From: Alistipes muris
GTDB lineage: Bacteria; Bacteroidota; Bacteroidia; Bacteroidales; Rikenellaceae
DNA length: 64,000 bases
Assembly (NCBI RefSeq): GCF_943193205.1
Contig: NZ_CALPDD010000006.1
Span: 1-64,000 of the forward strand
Direction of reading: 5' to 3'
Part shown: positions 1 to 9,351 of the stretch, one piece after another
How positions within the stretch are numbered: position 1 is the stretch's first letter
Layout: each line of letters starts with the position of its first letter
The notes under the pieces: generated by a model
Database searches by the model: none
Seen by the model: only the letters and a program-made list of their open reading frames with translations
What the model was told of the DNA's origin: nothing
Program-made: the position numbers and the translations under genes

Positions 1-95
1 GGGCGAACAATGTGTCGCCGCTTGCAGTCACAGATCGAGCATTCGGCGACTCCGTGCGCTGCGTCCAGCATCTGCCGGGCTGCCTTGCCCCCCCC
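1..95 (+). other. C-terminal tail of a FISUMP/C-type-lectin-like domain, cut by the window edge
   Basis: The forward frame reads AFGDSVRCVQHLPGC near 40-85. This matches the usual C-terminal ending (R-A-x-G-x-x-V-R-C-V) of Bacteroidetes FISUMP/fimbrillin-associated domains. A second, reverse-strand copy lies at 12,552-12,770 and shares an exact 22-bp stretch (positions 54-75 here and 12,555-12,576 there). No stop follows the conserved tail as it would in an intact gene, so this may be a gene fragment. The rest lies left of the window, so completeness cannot be judged. Confidence 0.4.
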
Positions 96-96
96 C

Positions 97-131
97 TAAA
101 AAAAGAAACGCACCCCGAACGGCGGGGTGCG
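97..131 (-). terminator. Intrinsic terminator after the GH57 gene
   Basis: A 9-bp perfect stem (CGCACCCCG/CGGGGTGCG, 109-117 and 123-131) is followed on the minus strand by a T-rich run at 97-105. It lies 29 bp past the stop of the GH57 gene and closes the glycogen cluster. Confidence 0.75.
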
Positions 132-159
132 TTGTCCTGGCGAACGATGCCGGGAAGAC

Positions 160-1362
160 TTACGCTTCCTTGGCGGCAAGCGCCTTGTCGACCTCGATGA
201 TGAAGTCCGAGAGCACGTTCATGTAGTTGATGAACGCGTCGTAGGCCGAATCGTAGGGGTTGAAATAGGAGTGTACGTCGCCGTCCGAGAGCCATTTGGT
301 GGCCATGTAGTAGAAGTGGTCCGAGGTCTGGAGGAAGTTCCACACGTAGTCGAAGTCGGGGTTGCCGAGCCGCGCGATTTTATCCTTGAGGGCGTAGAGC
401 TTGGAGAAGGCTTCGTTTTGCAGTTCGTTGCCCAGCCAGGCCGTTACGTCGCGTTCCTCGTCGGCCCACGACATGGTGTGCGGGCAGTGGAGCACCGATA
501 CGGGCTGGTACTTCGCGGCGGCTTCGCTCACCGTGGCGAATTCCAGTTCGTTGGTAGCCAGCAGGGCTGCGGGCAGCGACCGCATGAACTCGAAGATCCC
601 CGTGTCGGCGGTCTGGTGTTCGCCGAACGTTTCGTAGTCCATGAACAGGTTGATCACTTCGCCCGGCGTGTCTTCCGAGGCGAGCCACCCGGCGAACTTG
701 GCGGCCGTCAGCGGCCACTGGTCCCAACCCTGGTTGGAGAAACGGAACGCGATGTCGTCCGAGAGCTTGTAGTTGCGCAGCAGCAGGCGCATCCGCTGGT
801 CGATGGCGTTGGCATAGACGAAGTTGGGCGACTTCCAGCCCAGCACGTGCTTGGCGCCTTCGGCCAGCATCGTGTGGAAGCCCATTTCGGCCACGGCGGC
901 GCCGATGTCGTCCGAGTAGATCAGCTCGGTGTTGCGGAACGCCGTGGGTGTTTTGCCGAACTCCTTTTGGACGGTTTCGACATGGAGCTGCACCTGCCGG
1001 GCGAAATCCTCCTTCGATGCCAGCGCCGCCAGCGAATGGGAGTAGGTTTCGGCCAGGAACTCCACGCAGCCCGTGTCGGCCAGCTCCTTGAACGAGGCCA
1101 GCACCTCGGGCGCGAACTTGCGGAACTGCTCGATGGCGCTGCCCGTGACCGAGAACGAACAGCGGAATTTCCCCCCGTTTTCGCGGATAAGTTTGAGCAG
1201 CAGGGCATTCATCGGCAGGTAGCACTGCCGGGCGACTTTCTGCATGATCGAACGGTTCAGCAGATCGTCCAGGTAGTTGTGGTCCTTGCCCATGTTGAAG
1301 AAACGGTATTTCTTCAGTCGCCAGGGCTGGTGGACCTGAAAATACAGACAGACGGTTTTCAT
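160..1362 (-). CDS. Glycoside hydrolase family 57 protein (alpha-amylase-like)
   Basis: The 400-aa protein opens with MKTVCLYFQVHQPWRL, the usual N-terminus of GH57 enzymes with the HQP motif. It continues with family features such as the F-R-N-T-E segment near residue 140 (the region of the GH57 nucleophile) and a conserved MDYETFGEH block near residue 240. GH57 members hydrolyse or transfer alpha-1,4-glucans in the cytoplasm, and no signal peptide is visible here. It is the last gene of the minus-strand glycogen cluster, 14 bp after the GT4 synthase gene, which supports a role in intracellular glycogen turnover. The exact activity (amylase or 4-alpha-glucanotransferase) cannot be decided from sequence alone. 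Confidence 0.88.
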   Translation of the reverse strand: MKTVCLYFQVHQPWRLKKYRFFNMGKDHNYLDDLLNRSIMQKVARQCYLPMNALLLKLIRENGGKFRCSFSVTGSAIEQFRKFAPEVLASFKELADTGCVEFLAETYSHSLAALASKEDFARQVQLHVETVQKEFGKTPTAFRNTELIYSDDIGAAVAEMGFHTMLAEGAKHVLGWKSPNFVYANAIDQRMRLLLRNYKLSDDIAFRFSNQGWDQWPLTAAKFAGWLASEDTPGEVINLFMDYETFGEHQTADTGIFEFMRSLPAALLATNELEFATVSEAAAKYQPVSVLHCPHTMSWADEERDVTAWLGNELQNEAFSKLYALKDKIARLGNPDFDYVWNFLQTSDHFYYMATKWLSDGDVHSYFNPYDSAYDAFINYMNVLSDFIIEVDKALAAKEA

Positions 1363-1376
1363 GCGGGGCTGTTATT

Positions 1377-2690
1377 TTATTGATTCTTAGTTTCTTCGAT
1401 GACCTCTTCGTAGACGGTCCTGATTTTGGCGGCCACGTTGTTCCACTTGAGGTTCGTCACCTCCTCCAGTCCTTTGGCGGCGAACATGCCTGCCAGCGCG
1501 GGGTACTTGACCAGTCCGTACATGGCGTCGGCCATGGCGTCGACGTCCCAGTAGTCGACCTTGACGGCATAGTCGAGCACTTCGGCCACGCCGCTCTGCT
1601 TGGAGATGATGACCGGCACGTTCGAGCGCATGGCTTCGAGCGGCGAGATGCCGAACGGTTCCGAGACCGAGGGCATGACGTAGACGTCCGAGAGCTGGAA
1701 CATCTTGTGCACGTCTTCGCCGCGGAGGAATCCCGTGAAGTGGAAGCGGTCGGCGATGCCGAGGCGGGCCACACGGCGGATGACGTGGTTCATCATGTCG
1801 CCCGAGCCGGCCATCACGAAGCGCACGTTGGGCATGCGCTTGAGCACTTTGGCGGCGGCTTCCACGAAGTAGTCGGGGCCTTTCTGGTAGGTGATGCGGC
1901 CGAGGAACGTGATGATTTTGTCGTCGACACCGCGTTCGGGAGCTTCGCCCGAATTCTCGGCGAAGCGCACGGCGTTGTGCATCGTCACGACGCGTTCGGC
2001 CGGGATGCCGTAGCGGTTGATGACGATGTTGCGCGTGAGGTTCGACACGGCCATGACCCGGTCGGCGGCCTGCATGCCGGCGCGCTCGATGGCGTAGACC
2101 TGCGTGTTGATGTTTTCGCCGCTGCGGTCGAACTCCGTGGCGTGCATGTGGACGACCAGCGGCTTGCCCGAAACGCGCTTGGCCGCGATTCCGGCGTAGT
2201 AGGTGAGCCAGTCGTGGGCGTGGATGATGTCGAACTGCCCTTCGAGGTCGCGGGCCACCTGCGCGGCGACGATGGCATAGCGGGCCACCTCCTCCATGAG
2301 GTTGGCGCCGTACTTGCCGGAGAAGGTGTAGCGCTGTTTCCACGCATCGGTAGTCGACCACGTTTTCTGCCCCGTCTTGACGAACTGCTCGTAGTAGTCG
2401 GCATACTCTTCGGGCGAAATGTAGGGCACCATGTTCGAGTCGATGCGGATGAACGACATGCTGCCGAGGATGTCGTCGGCCCCGCTGCCGGTCGGGCCGT
2501 AGAGCGCCTCCACCTCGCTGGCGTTCAGCACGTGGGTGAAACGCTGGTCCTCGTCGCCGTAGGCGTGGGGCACCACGAACGTCACATCGACGCCGTTGCG
2601 CGCCAGACCGCGGGTCATGCCGTAGCAGGCCGTACCCAGGCCGCCCGCGATATGGGGCGGAAACTCCCAGCCGAACATCAAAACTCTCAT
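1377..2690 (-). CDS. GT4-family glycosyltransferase, probable glycogen synthase
   Basis: The 437-aa GT-B glycosyltransferase starts MRVLMFGWEFPPHIAGG, with the Gly-Gly-Leu-Gly loop typical of bacterial glycogen/starch synthase-like enzymes. The HAHDWLTYYAG segment near residue 157 and the C-terminal SEPFGISPLEAM donor-binding motif near residue 340 are characteristic of GT4. It probably transfers glucose from a nucleotide sugar to alpha-1,4-glucan. It lies between the debranching gene (69 bp upstream) and GH57 (14 bp downstream), in the order usual for Bacteroidetes. A second synthase-like domain is fused to the phosphorylase upstream, so the cluster holds two synthase-type modules. Confidence 0.87.
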   Translation of the reverse strand: MRVLMFGWEFPPHIAGGLGTACYGMTRGLARNGVDVTFVVPHAYGDEDQRFTHVLNASEVEALYGPTGSGADDILGSMSFIRIDSNMVPYISPEEYADYYEQFVKTGQKTWSTTDAWKQRYTFSGKYGANLMEEVARYAIVAAQVARDLEGQFDIIHAHDWLTYYAGIAAKRVSGKPLVVHMHATEFDRSGENINTQVYAIERAGMQAADRVMAVSNLTRNIVINRYGIPAERVVTMHNAVRFAENSGEAPERGVDDKIITFLGRITYQKGPDYFVEAAAKVLKRMPNVRFVMAGSGDMMNHVIRRVARLGIADRFHFTGFLRGEDVHKMFQLSDVYVMPSVSEPFGISPLEAMRSNVPVIISKQSGVAEVLDYAVKVDYWDVDAMADAMYGLVKYPALAGMFAAKGLEEVTNLKWNNVAAKIRTVYEEVIEETKNQ

Positions 2691-2759
2691 AACTGTATCC
2701 TTTCTTTGTAACTTTTATTGCCTCTGTTTACCCGATTCCTGCGGATGGCCGCACCGGGT

Positions 2760-4694
2760 TCATGCTCCTTTGCGGTCGCGTATCATGCGGTAGAGCGCGA
2801 GCACGGCTCCGACGCTCCACGCCTGCGAAATGGCACCGCGGGGGGCGTAGGGCGGGTCGGCGTCGTAGAGGTCGTTGATCGACCCGATGCCGTAAACCTG
2901 GATCTCTTCCTCGAACGAAGCCAGCATTTCTTCGGCCTGCGGCAGAAAAGCGTCGCCGTCGATGTCGAACGATGCCTGCGCATAGAACGGCAGCAGCCAC
3001 GGCCACACCGAGCCGTTTTTCGCCGCGAAGTCGCGTTCGGCAAGCGAGCCGTCGCATGTGCCCTTGTAGAGCGGGTTGCGGGGCGTCAGCGAGCGCAGGC
3101 CCTTGGGGGTCAGCAGGTGCTGGCGCACGGTGCGGATGACGTCGATTTGCGTCTCGATGTCGGGCATCTTGTAGGGCAGCCCGCACGCGATAATCATGTT
3201 GGGACGAATGGTGTCGTCGGCTCCGCCGTCGCCCACGACGTCGGCCAGATAGCCCTGCGGCAGTCGGAACAGCTTGTTGAACGAAGCCGCGGTGCGGGCC
3301 GGAAGCTCCTCCCATGCCCGGACGAACTCCGTGTCGCCGTTCTCCGACGCCAATTTGAGCGTATAGCATACGGCATTGTACCACAATGCGTTGGTTTCGA
3401 CCTGATAGCCGTTGCGCGGGGTGACGGCTTGCCCGGCCACCACCGAATCCATCCAGGTAATCGGGTGTGCGTCGGACGAAGCCCACACCAGTCCGTTGTC
3501 GTTGAGGATGACGCGCCCGGCGATGCCGCGGCGGTAGCTTTCGAGCAACTGCTTCATGGCACTGCCGTAGCGGTCCCATATCTGCCGGCTGTCGAGCGCC
3601 TTTTCCAGCTGCTGAAGGGTCCAGAAGAACCAAAGCGGGGCGTCGGCCGCCACGGCTGCCGATGCGGTTCCGGCGAACATGCCGTCGTGCATGTCGCGGA
3701 CCTGCGTGTCGAGGGCGTCGATGCAATCTTCCTTGTGGTCCTGCGCCAGCGTCAGTCCGGGCAGTGCGATGAACATCTGCCGGGCCGAAAAACCGTGCCA
3801 CGGGTACCCGGCCACGACCTCGGTGCGGTCGCCCGGACGGCGGACGACGAACTGCCGGGCCGAGTGCTCCATGCAGCTGATGAAGTCGATTTTGTGGGTG
3901 CGCCGGGCGATGGAAGCCTCGAAGACCTCCTCGATGGTGCGGGTCGAACCCATCTCGTCGAGCGACGCCGAGAAGATGATGCTTTCGCCCTTCTTGAGCT
4001 CGGTCTCGAAATAACCTGTGGTCATCAAGTCCTCGTGCCCCTCGTAACCGCGGGCGATGTCCTGGAGGTACTCGAAATTGTAGTACCAGTCGGGAGCGGG
4101 CACGAATTCCGTGCCGGGCTTGCTGGTCTGGAGGTAGAGCCACGGGAAACTCTCGTACAAACGGCATCTGACGCCGTTGACGGCCGGGTAAGAGTGGCCG
4201 TTGGCCGCCATGTTGGCCTTGGTCAGCGCGTGCTTGTCGCGGAAAGCGAGGAACGGGCGCAGCCGCAGCCTGGTTTCCGAATGGGCGTCGACGAGCGTGT
4301 AGCGAATCATCAGCTGGGTGCGCTTGTGGATCCACAGCATCTCCTTTTTGAGGATGACCCCTCCGACGCGGTAAGTGATCGTGGGGGTGGGCGTGTACTG
4401 GAAGTCGGTGATGTACTTGTGGCCGCGCGGCTCGTAAACGCCCTTGAAACGGTGCAGCGCCAGGTTGAAGCTCTGGTCGTGCTGCACGATCGTCTCGTCG
4501 AGCGACGAGAGCAGCAGGTAGGTGCGCTCGCTCTGGTCGATGGGCGCCACGATAAGCCCGTGGTAGCGCCGGGTGTTGCAGCAGACGATGGTCGTGCTCA
4601 TGTAACCGCCGCGGCGGTCGGTGGCGAGCATTTCCCGCTGGAGCGAGTACTCCAGATTGCCCAGTTCGCTCTTGTCGAAGGTTAGTGCTGACAT
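2760..4694 (-). CDS. Amylo-alpha-1,6-glucosidase (glycogen debranching enzyme)
   Basis: The start is placed at MSALTFDKSELG (644 aa). The in-frame extension upstream to 4784 runs through the -7 promoter box at 4725-4732 and is unlikely to be translated. The protein carries the GDE N-terminal domain (LATDRRGGYMSTTI near residue 32) and the C-terminal (alpha/alpha)6 barrel of GDE_C. Barrel features include SSDAHPITWMDS and the ETNALWYNAV segment. It removes alpha-1,6 branches from glycogen in the cytoplasm. It belongs to the minus-strand glycogen cluster, between the synthase-phosphorylase fusion and the GT4 synthase, and appears to have its own promoter. Confidence 0.9.
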   Translation of the reverse strand: MSALTFDKSELGNLEYSLQREMLATDRRGGYMSTTIVCCNTRRYHGLIVAPIDQSERTYLLLSSLDETIVQHDQSFNLALHRFKGVYEPRGHKYITDFQYTPTPTITYRVGGVILKKEMLWIHKRTQLMIRYTLVDAHSETRLRLRPFLAFRDKHALTKANMAANGHSYPAVNGVRCRLYESFPWLYLQTSKPGTEFVPAPDWYYNFEYLQDIARGYEGHEDLMTTGYFETELKKGESIIFSASLDEMGSTRTIEEVFEASIARRTHKIDFISCMEHSARQFVVRRPGDRTEVVAGYPWHGFSARQMFIALPGLTLAQDHKEDCIDALDTQVRDMHDGMFAGTASAAVAADAPLWFFWTLQQLEKALDSRQIWDRYGSAMKQLLESYRRGIAGRVILNDNGLVWASSDAHPITWMDSVVAGQAVTPRNGYQVETNALWYNAVCYTLKLASENGDTEFVRAWEELPARTAASFNKLFRLPQGYLADVVGDGGADDTIRPNMIIACGLPYKMPDIETQIDVIRTVRQHLLTPKGLRSLTPRNPLYKGTCDGSLAERDFAAKNGSVWPWLLPFYAQASFDIDGDAFLPQAEEMLASFEEEIQVYGIGSINDLYDADPPYAPRGAISQAWSVGAVLALYRMIRDRKGA

Positions 4695-4724
4695 ATCGCT
4701 GTGAATGACTTTGTTTCGTGTGTA

Positions 4725-4748
4725 TGAAGATACGGATTTTTTCGCCAA
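4725..4748 (-). promoter_or_regulatory. Bacteroidetes-type promoter for the debranching gene
   Basis: The minus strand has TATCTTCA at 4725-4732 (near TAnnTTTG) with TTG at 4746-4748. The spacing is shorter than the usual 19-20 bp, so the -33 assignment is weak. The box places transcription start inside the longer open frame and supports the ATG at 4694. Confidence 0.45.
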
Positions 4749-4800
4749 GTTGTTCGCCCGGAGCGAAAAAAATCGCTTTTTCACGCTACTTTATATAAAT

Positions 4801-4839
4801 ACCGACGGCCGGAACGACAGGTTTCGCCCGGCCGTCGGT
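4801..4839 (-). terminator. Strong hairpin downstream of the synthase-phosphorylase fusion
   Basis: A 12-bp perfect stem (ACCGACGGCCGG, 4801-4812, with 4828-4839) lies directly after the fusion gene's stop. The minus-strand tract beyond it is only moderately T-rich, so it may terminate partially or stabilise mRNA ends. Confidence 0.5.
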
Positions 4840-4855
4840 ATGCACTGCTGCGCAG

Positions 4856-7800
4856 CTACGCCCACTTCACCAGCGCGAAGTCCATGCGGTGGGGCAGATG
4901 TTCGTTCTGCGGGAAGACACGCAGCGCCACGTCGTAGGTGCCGGTCTCGGAGGGGGTGTAGTCGAGCGTGTAGGTCACCAGGCTGCCCTCGGCCTTGGAG
5001 CGTTCGAGCCCCACGGTGCGGGTGACGTTGACGCTCTGGCCGCCGACGATCTGCTTGGCGATGACCATCTCCACGCCGATGTCTTCGGGCCGCAGGTTGG
5101 CGATGTCGAGCTTCACCTCGAAGCGGTAGGTCTCGCCCACGAAGACAGCCTCCTTGTCGATTTTCACGCGCTGCACGTCGACCACGCGCACCTGGTCCCA
5201 AGCGGCCGAAACCTTGCGCTTCCACGCGGCGATTTCGCGGGCCAGCTTGTACCCGCCCTCGGTGATGGCCTGCTTGCGGGCCGCGAGCTTGTTGTAGAAG
5301 CGGTCTTCGTAGTCGATGAGCATGCGGTTGGTGGTGAAGTTCGACGCGATGTCGGCCACACAGCGCTTGACGGACGAAACCCAAGCGTGGGGAATGCCGT
5401 CCTGCTCGCGCTGGTAGTAGAGCGGGGCTATCTGCTCCTCGATGGTGTTGTAGATCATCTCGGCGTCGAGCTCGTCCTGGTAGTGCTGGTCGGCGAAGGT
5501 GCGTTCCATGGGAAGCATCCAGCCGGCGCCCTCCTTGTAGCCCTCGACCCACCAGCCGTCGAGCACGGAGAACTGCATGACGCCGTTCATGACGCATTTC
5601 TCGCCCGACGTACCCGAAGCCTCCAGCGGACGGGTCGGGGTGTTGAGCCATACGTCGACGCCCTGCACCATGCGGCGTGCCAGCTCCATGTCGTAGTTTT
5701 GCAGGAACAGAATCTTGCCCACGAACTGCGGCATGGCCGCCACTTCGACGATGCGCTTGATGAGGTCCTGCCCCGGCTTGTCGTTGGGGTGGGCCTTGCC
5801 CGCGAAGATGAACTGCACGGGACGCTCCTTGTTGTTGACGATGGCCGACAGGCGGTCGAGGTTCGTAAAGAGCAGGTAGGCACGCTTGTAGGTGGCGAAG
5901 CGGCGCGCGAACCCGATGGTCAGCACGTCGGGCTTGATGCCCTCGATGATCTGAATCATCTGGCGCGGCGAATCGAGCCGCACCTGCGCCGGGTCGCTGA
6001 AGCGGCGGCGGATATGCTTGATAAGACGGTTTTTCAGATACATGCGCTCGTTCCACAGCTCCTCGTCGGGGATGTTGTGGACTTTCTGCCAGGCCGGTAT
6101 ATTATAGGTGTGGCCCTCGAAGCCGTCGCCGAAGTAACGGGCATAGAGACGGCGCAGCGAGGTGGCGATCCACGTCGGGAAGTGCACGCCGTTGGTCACG
6201 TAGCCTATGTGCAGTTCGTTCTTGAAGTAGCCCGGCCACATGTTGCCCAGAATGTCTTTCGACACCTCGCCGTGAAGCCACGACACGCCGTTGACTTCCT
6301 GCGAAAGGTTGCAGGCCAGAACGGACATCGAGAACTTCTCGTTGGGGTCGTTGGGATTGGTCTTGCCGAGGTTGATGTACTGCTCCCACGTGATGCCCAG
6401 CACATCGGGGTAGTGCGACATGTACTGGCGGATCATCTGCTCGGGGAATGCGTCGTGACCTGCGGGCACGGGGGTGTGCGTCGTGAAGAGCGACGACGAG
6501 CGGACGACTTCGAGCGCTTCGGAGAACGACAGTTTCTTGTGGTTCACCATCTCGCGGATGCGTTCGATGCCGATGAACGCGGCGTGACCCTCGTTGCAGT
6601 GGAACACCTGGTGCTTGACGCCCAGCTTGCGCAGGGCCCGGATGCCGCCGATGCCCAGCAGAATCTCCTGCTTGAGGCGGTTCTCCCAGTCGCCGCCGTA
6701 GAGGTAGTGGGTGATCTGACGGTCTTCTTCGAGGTTGTCCTCGAAATCGGTGTCCAGCAGGAACAGGTCGGTGCGTCCTACCTGGCATTTCCAGACGCGC
6801 GCCGAAAGCGTGCGGCCCGGGAAGGCGATGGTGATGGTGAGCCAGTTGCCCTCCTCGTCGCGCACGGGCGAAATGGGCAGCTTGTAGAAGTTCTGCGCTT
6901 CGTAGGTCGCTTCCTGTGCGCCCTGCGCCGAGAGACGCTGGGTGAAGTAGCCGTAGCGGTACAGCAGACCCACGGCAGCCATCGGCACGTTCTTGTCCGA
7001 AGCCTCCTTGAGGTAGTCGCCCGCCAGGATGCCCAGGCCGCCCGAGTAGATTTTGAGCGACGAATGCAGGCCGTACTCCATCGAGAAGTAGGAAACGGTC
7101 GTCGTCGAGGGGTCGGGCTTCTCGTTCATGTAGTTGGTGAACTGGGCATATACGGCGTCGAGCCGGGCGAGGAACTCGGGGTCCTTCTCCAGCTCCTTGA
7201 GCCGTTCGATGCTCAGTTTGTCGAGGAACGCGATGGGGTTGCGCTCGCATTCGGTCCACAGCGCCGGGTCGATGTTCTCGAACAGGTCGCGGGCGCCGGG
7301 GTTCCAGCACCACCACAGGTTGCGCGAGAGCTCTTCGAGCGCGTGTAGGCGGGCCGGCAGGGTCTTGTCGACCATCATGCGGTTCCAGTTGGGCTTTTCG
7401 GCGAAAAGCTGCTGGCGCACGAAGTTGATTTGCTCGGTCTTCGAGCCGCCGTCGTCGAGTACGGCCCGGTTGGTGCGGACCACCGAGGCCTCGATGGCTT
7501 CGGAATAGGCTTTTTCGTAGGCCGTGTAGAGGTGTTCCCACAGGGCCGACTTCGAGGTTTCATAGGCCGAGCGGCGGATTTTCGCGATCTGCGTTTCGTC
7601 GAGCTTGCTGAAATGCAGTAGCGCATCGGCAATGGCGCCCACCACGTCGCGGTCGTTGTAGTCGTCGCGGCGAACGACTACGACACCGTCGTGCTCGGGC
7701 TGTTTGTTGACCCACAGACCGAAGCCCGCCAGCGTGGTGGTGACGGTCGGCACCGAGAAGGCCACCGATTCGAGCGGCGTATAGCCCCACGGTTCGTAGT

Positions 7801-9106
7801 ACGACGGGAACACCGTCATGTCCATGCCTACAAGCAGTTCGTAGTAGTCCTTGCCGAAGATGCCGTCGTTGCGGTTCAGGTAGGTCGGCACGAAGAGCAC
7901 CTTGACCTTCGAGTTGTCGGTCGTCAGCACCGAGCCGTTGAGCGCGTGGACGATGGGGTCGCTGTCGGGGTATTCGAGCACATGGGTCGAATATTTGTAG
8001 CGGCTGCCGTCGATAGGCTGCGATGCGTCGGCCAGATGGGCCTGGAGGTCGGGCCGCGGGCCGCGGTTGGCTGCCGGCACCGTGATGTAGACCAGTATTT
8101 CGCGGTCGAGGTTCCCGGATTCGGCCAGCGTCTTGAGCGAATCGAGGAAGACATCGAGCCCCTTGTTGCGGAATTCGTAGCGGCCGCTGGTTCCCACGAT
8201 CAGCGGGTCGGTCGAGAACTTCGTGCCTAAGCAGGCTTCGGCCACTTCGATCATTGTCTTGCGGGCTTCGGCGCGCTTGGCGTCGTATTCGGCGCCCGTC
8301 CACACGAAATCGTTCTCGAAACCGTTGGGGGTCACGCAGTCGGGCTCGCGGCTGAGCAGGTATTTGCATTCGTTGGCCGTGATGTCGCTGACGGTGAGGA
8401 ACGCATCGTGGTAGGTGGCGGCCATCTTCTCGATGGAGTGCTTGGCCGTCACGTTGAACTGGCGGGCCAGTTCGTCGGCGTTGAATTTCGTCAGGTCGTT
8501 GTAGAGCGGCAGTCCGTTGCCGGCGATGCAACGTCCCATGACCGTGGCGTGGGTGGTGAAGAGCGTGGCCACATAGGGGGCATGGCGGCGCAGGTAGAGG
8601 CCTCCGGCGGCGGTCATCCATTCGTGGAAATGGGCGGCCACTTTCTCCGTGGCGGTGCAGAACGTGTCGACGTAGGAGGCGATTACACGGCCTGCGGCGT
8701 AGCCGAACAGCACGGGTTCGATGTAGTCCCACTGACCCGAAATCGAATCGACATGGTAGTCCTCCCACAGTTTTTTGAGTATCTCGTCCTTGCGCGGGAA
8801 AAGCGACGTGAAGTCGATCAGAACGGCCGTCGGCTCGCCCTTGATTTTCCAGCGCCCTATGCGGATGCGGATGCCGTCGTTGTAGACGCTCTGGCGCCAG
8901 TTCTTCAGCAGGCTGAGGTCTTCCTCGAATTCGGGGTTGACCCCCTCGTGCGAGAGGTCGGGACCGAGGAGCAGGTAGCGGTCGCCGAATTTGCGGACGG
9001 CGGTCTGCGCCTTGGTCGAGACTACGGTGTGGATGCCTCCCACCTTGTTGCATACTTCCCAGCTCACTTCAAACAGATAGTCCGGGGTCAGTTTCGCGTT
9101 GCTCAT
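4856..9106 (-). CDS. Fused glycogen synthase (GT3-like) and alpha-glucan phosphorylase (GT35)
   Basis: The 1416-aa protein has two enzymes in one chain. Residues ~1-560 look like a eukaryote-type glycogen synthase, opening DYLFEVSWEVCNKVGGIHT and containing the YYEPWGYTPLESVAF donor-binding motif. Residues ~590-1416 are an alpha-glucan phosphorylase with N-terminal DUF3417 features (LWWCWNPGARDLFE), the SYFSMEYGLHSSLKIYSGGL core and LEASGTSGEKCVMNG. The Lys in the last motif (about residue 1170) is the expected pyridoxal-phosphate attachment site. Glycogen synthesis and phosphorolysis are therefore physically coupled. Such fusions are known in Bacteroidetes. It heads the minus-strand cluster and has a clear promoter upstream. 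Confidence 0.9.
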   Translation of the reverse strand: MSNAKLTPDYLFEVSWEVCNKVGGIHTVVSTKAQTAVRKFGDRYLLLGPDLSHEGVNPEFEEDLSLLKNWRQSVYNDGIRIRIGRWKIKGEPTAVLIDFTSLFPRKDEILKKLWEDYHVDSISGQWDYIEPVLFGYAAGRVIASYVDTFCTATEKVAAHFHEWMTAAGGLYLRRHAPYVATLFTTHATVMGRCIAGNGLPLYNDLTKFNADELARQFNVTAKHSIEKMAATYHDAFLTVSDITANECKYLLSREPDCVTPNGFENDFVWTGAEYDAKRAEARKTMIEVAEACLGTKFSTDPLIVGTSGRYEFRNKGLDVFLDSLKTLAESGNLDREILVYITVPAANRGPRPDLQAHLADASQPIDGSRYKYSTHVLEYPDSDPIVHALNGSVLTTDNSKVKVLFVPTYLNRNDGIFGKDYYELLVGMDMTVFPSYYEPWGYTPLESVAFSVPTVTTTLAGFGLWVNKQPEHDGVVVVRRDDYNDRDVVGAIADALLHFSKLDETQIAKIRRSAYETSKSALWEHLYTAYEKAYSEAIEASVVRTNRAVLDDGGSKTEQINFVRQQLFAEKPNWNRMMVDKTLPARLHALEELSRNLWWCWNPGARDLFENIDPALWTECERNPIAFLDKLSIERLKELEKDPEFLARLDAVYAQFTNYMNEKPDPSTTTVSYFSMEYGLHSSLKIYSGGLGILAGDYLKEASDKNVPMAAVGLLYRYGYFTQRLSAQGAQEATYEAQNFYKLPISPVRDEEGNWLTITIAFPGRTLSARVWKCQVGRTDLFLLDTDFEDNLEEDRQITHYLYGGDWENRLKQEILLGIGGIRALRKLGVKHQVFHCNEGHAAFIGIERIREMVNHKKLSFSEALEVVRSSSLFTTHTPVPAGHDAFPEQMIRQYMSHYPDVLGITWEQYINLGKTNPNDPNEKFSMSVLACNLSQEVNGVSWLHGEVSKDILGNMWPGYFKNELHIGYVTNGVHFPTWIATSLRRLYARYFGDGFEGHTYNIPAWQKVHNIPDEELWNERMYLKNRLIKHIRRRFSDPAQVRLDSPRQMIQIIEGIKPDVLTIGFARRFATYKRAYLLFTNLDRLSAIVNNKERPVQFIFAGKAHPNDKPGQDLIKRIVEVAAMPQFVGKILFLQNYDMELARRMVQGVDVWLNTPTRPLEASGTSGEKCVMNGVMQFSVLDGWWVEGYKEGAGWMLPMERTFADQHYQDELDAEMIYNTIEEQIAPLYYQREQDGIPHAWVSSVKRCVADIASNFTTNRMLIDYEDRFYNKLAARKQAITEGGYKLAREIAAWKRKVSAAWDQVRVVDVQRVKIDKEAVFVGETYRFEVKLDIANLRPEDIGVEMVIAKQIVGGQSVNVTRTVGLERSKAEGSLVTYTLDYTPSETGTYDVALRVFPQNEHLPHRMDFALVKWA

Positions 9107-9157
9107 AGTCTATTTTTCGATTTGTAATTTACTCGGTTTGAGGGATAAGGTCGGGCG

Positions 9158-9188
9158 CAAAGGTAACACATATATTATTATAAAGCAA
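9158..9188 (-). promoter_or_regulatory. Promoter of the glycogen cluster
   Basis: The minus strand has a perfect TACCTTTG (-7) at 9158-9165 and TTG at 9186-9188, 20 bp apart, which is the canonical Bacteroidetes arrangement. The start codon of the fusion gene is about 50 bp downstream. Confidence 0.8.
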
Positions 9189-9351
9189 AGGTTTCCGCCG
9201 TGGGGCCCTCTTGCGGGCGGGGCTGCGGGGCCGTTGCAGACGCTTCGGACCTCAATTTCTTAAAAATATTTAATAATAATTTAACATTGCAGGGCCGGGG
9301 CTTCTCGGCCGGGGTTTCGCAGGGGTGCCGGGTGTCCATGGGCGTCTGCTG

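Noticed and set aside
1380..7348. Long plus-strand open frames opposite the glycogen genes (443, 655 and 819 codons)
   Set aside because: They mirror GC-rich codon use of the real minus-strand genes, have skewed His/Val/Arg composition and no domains.
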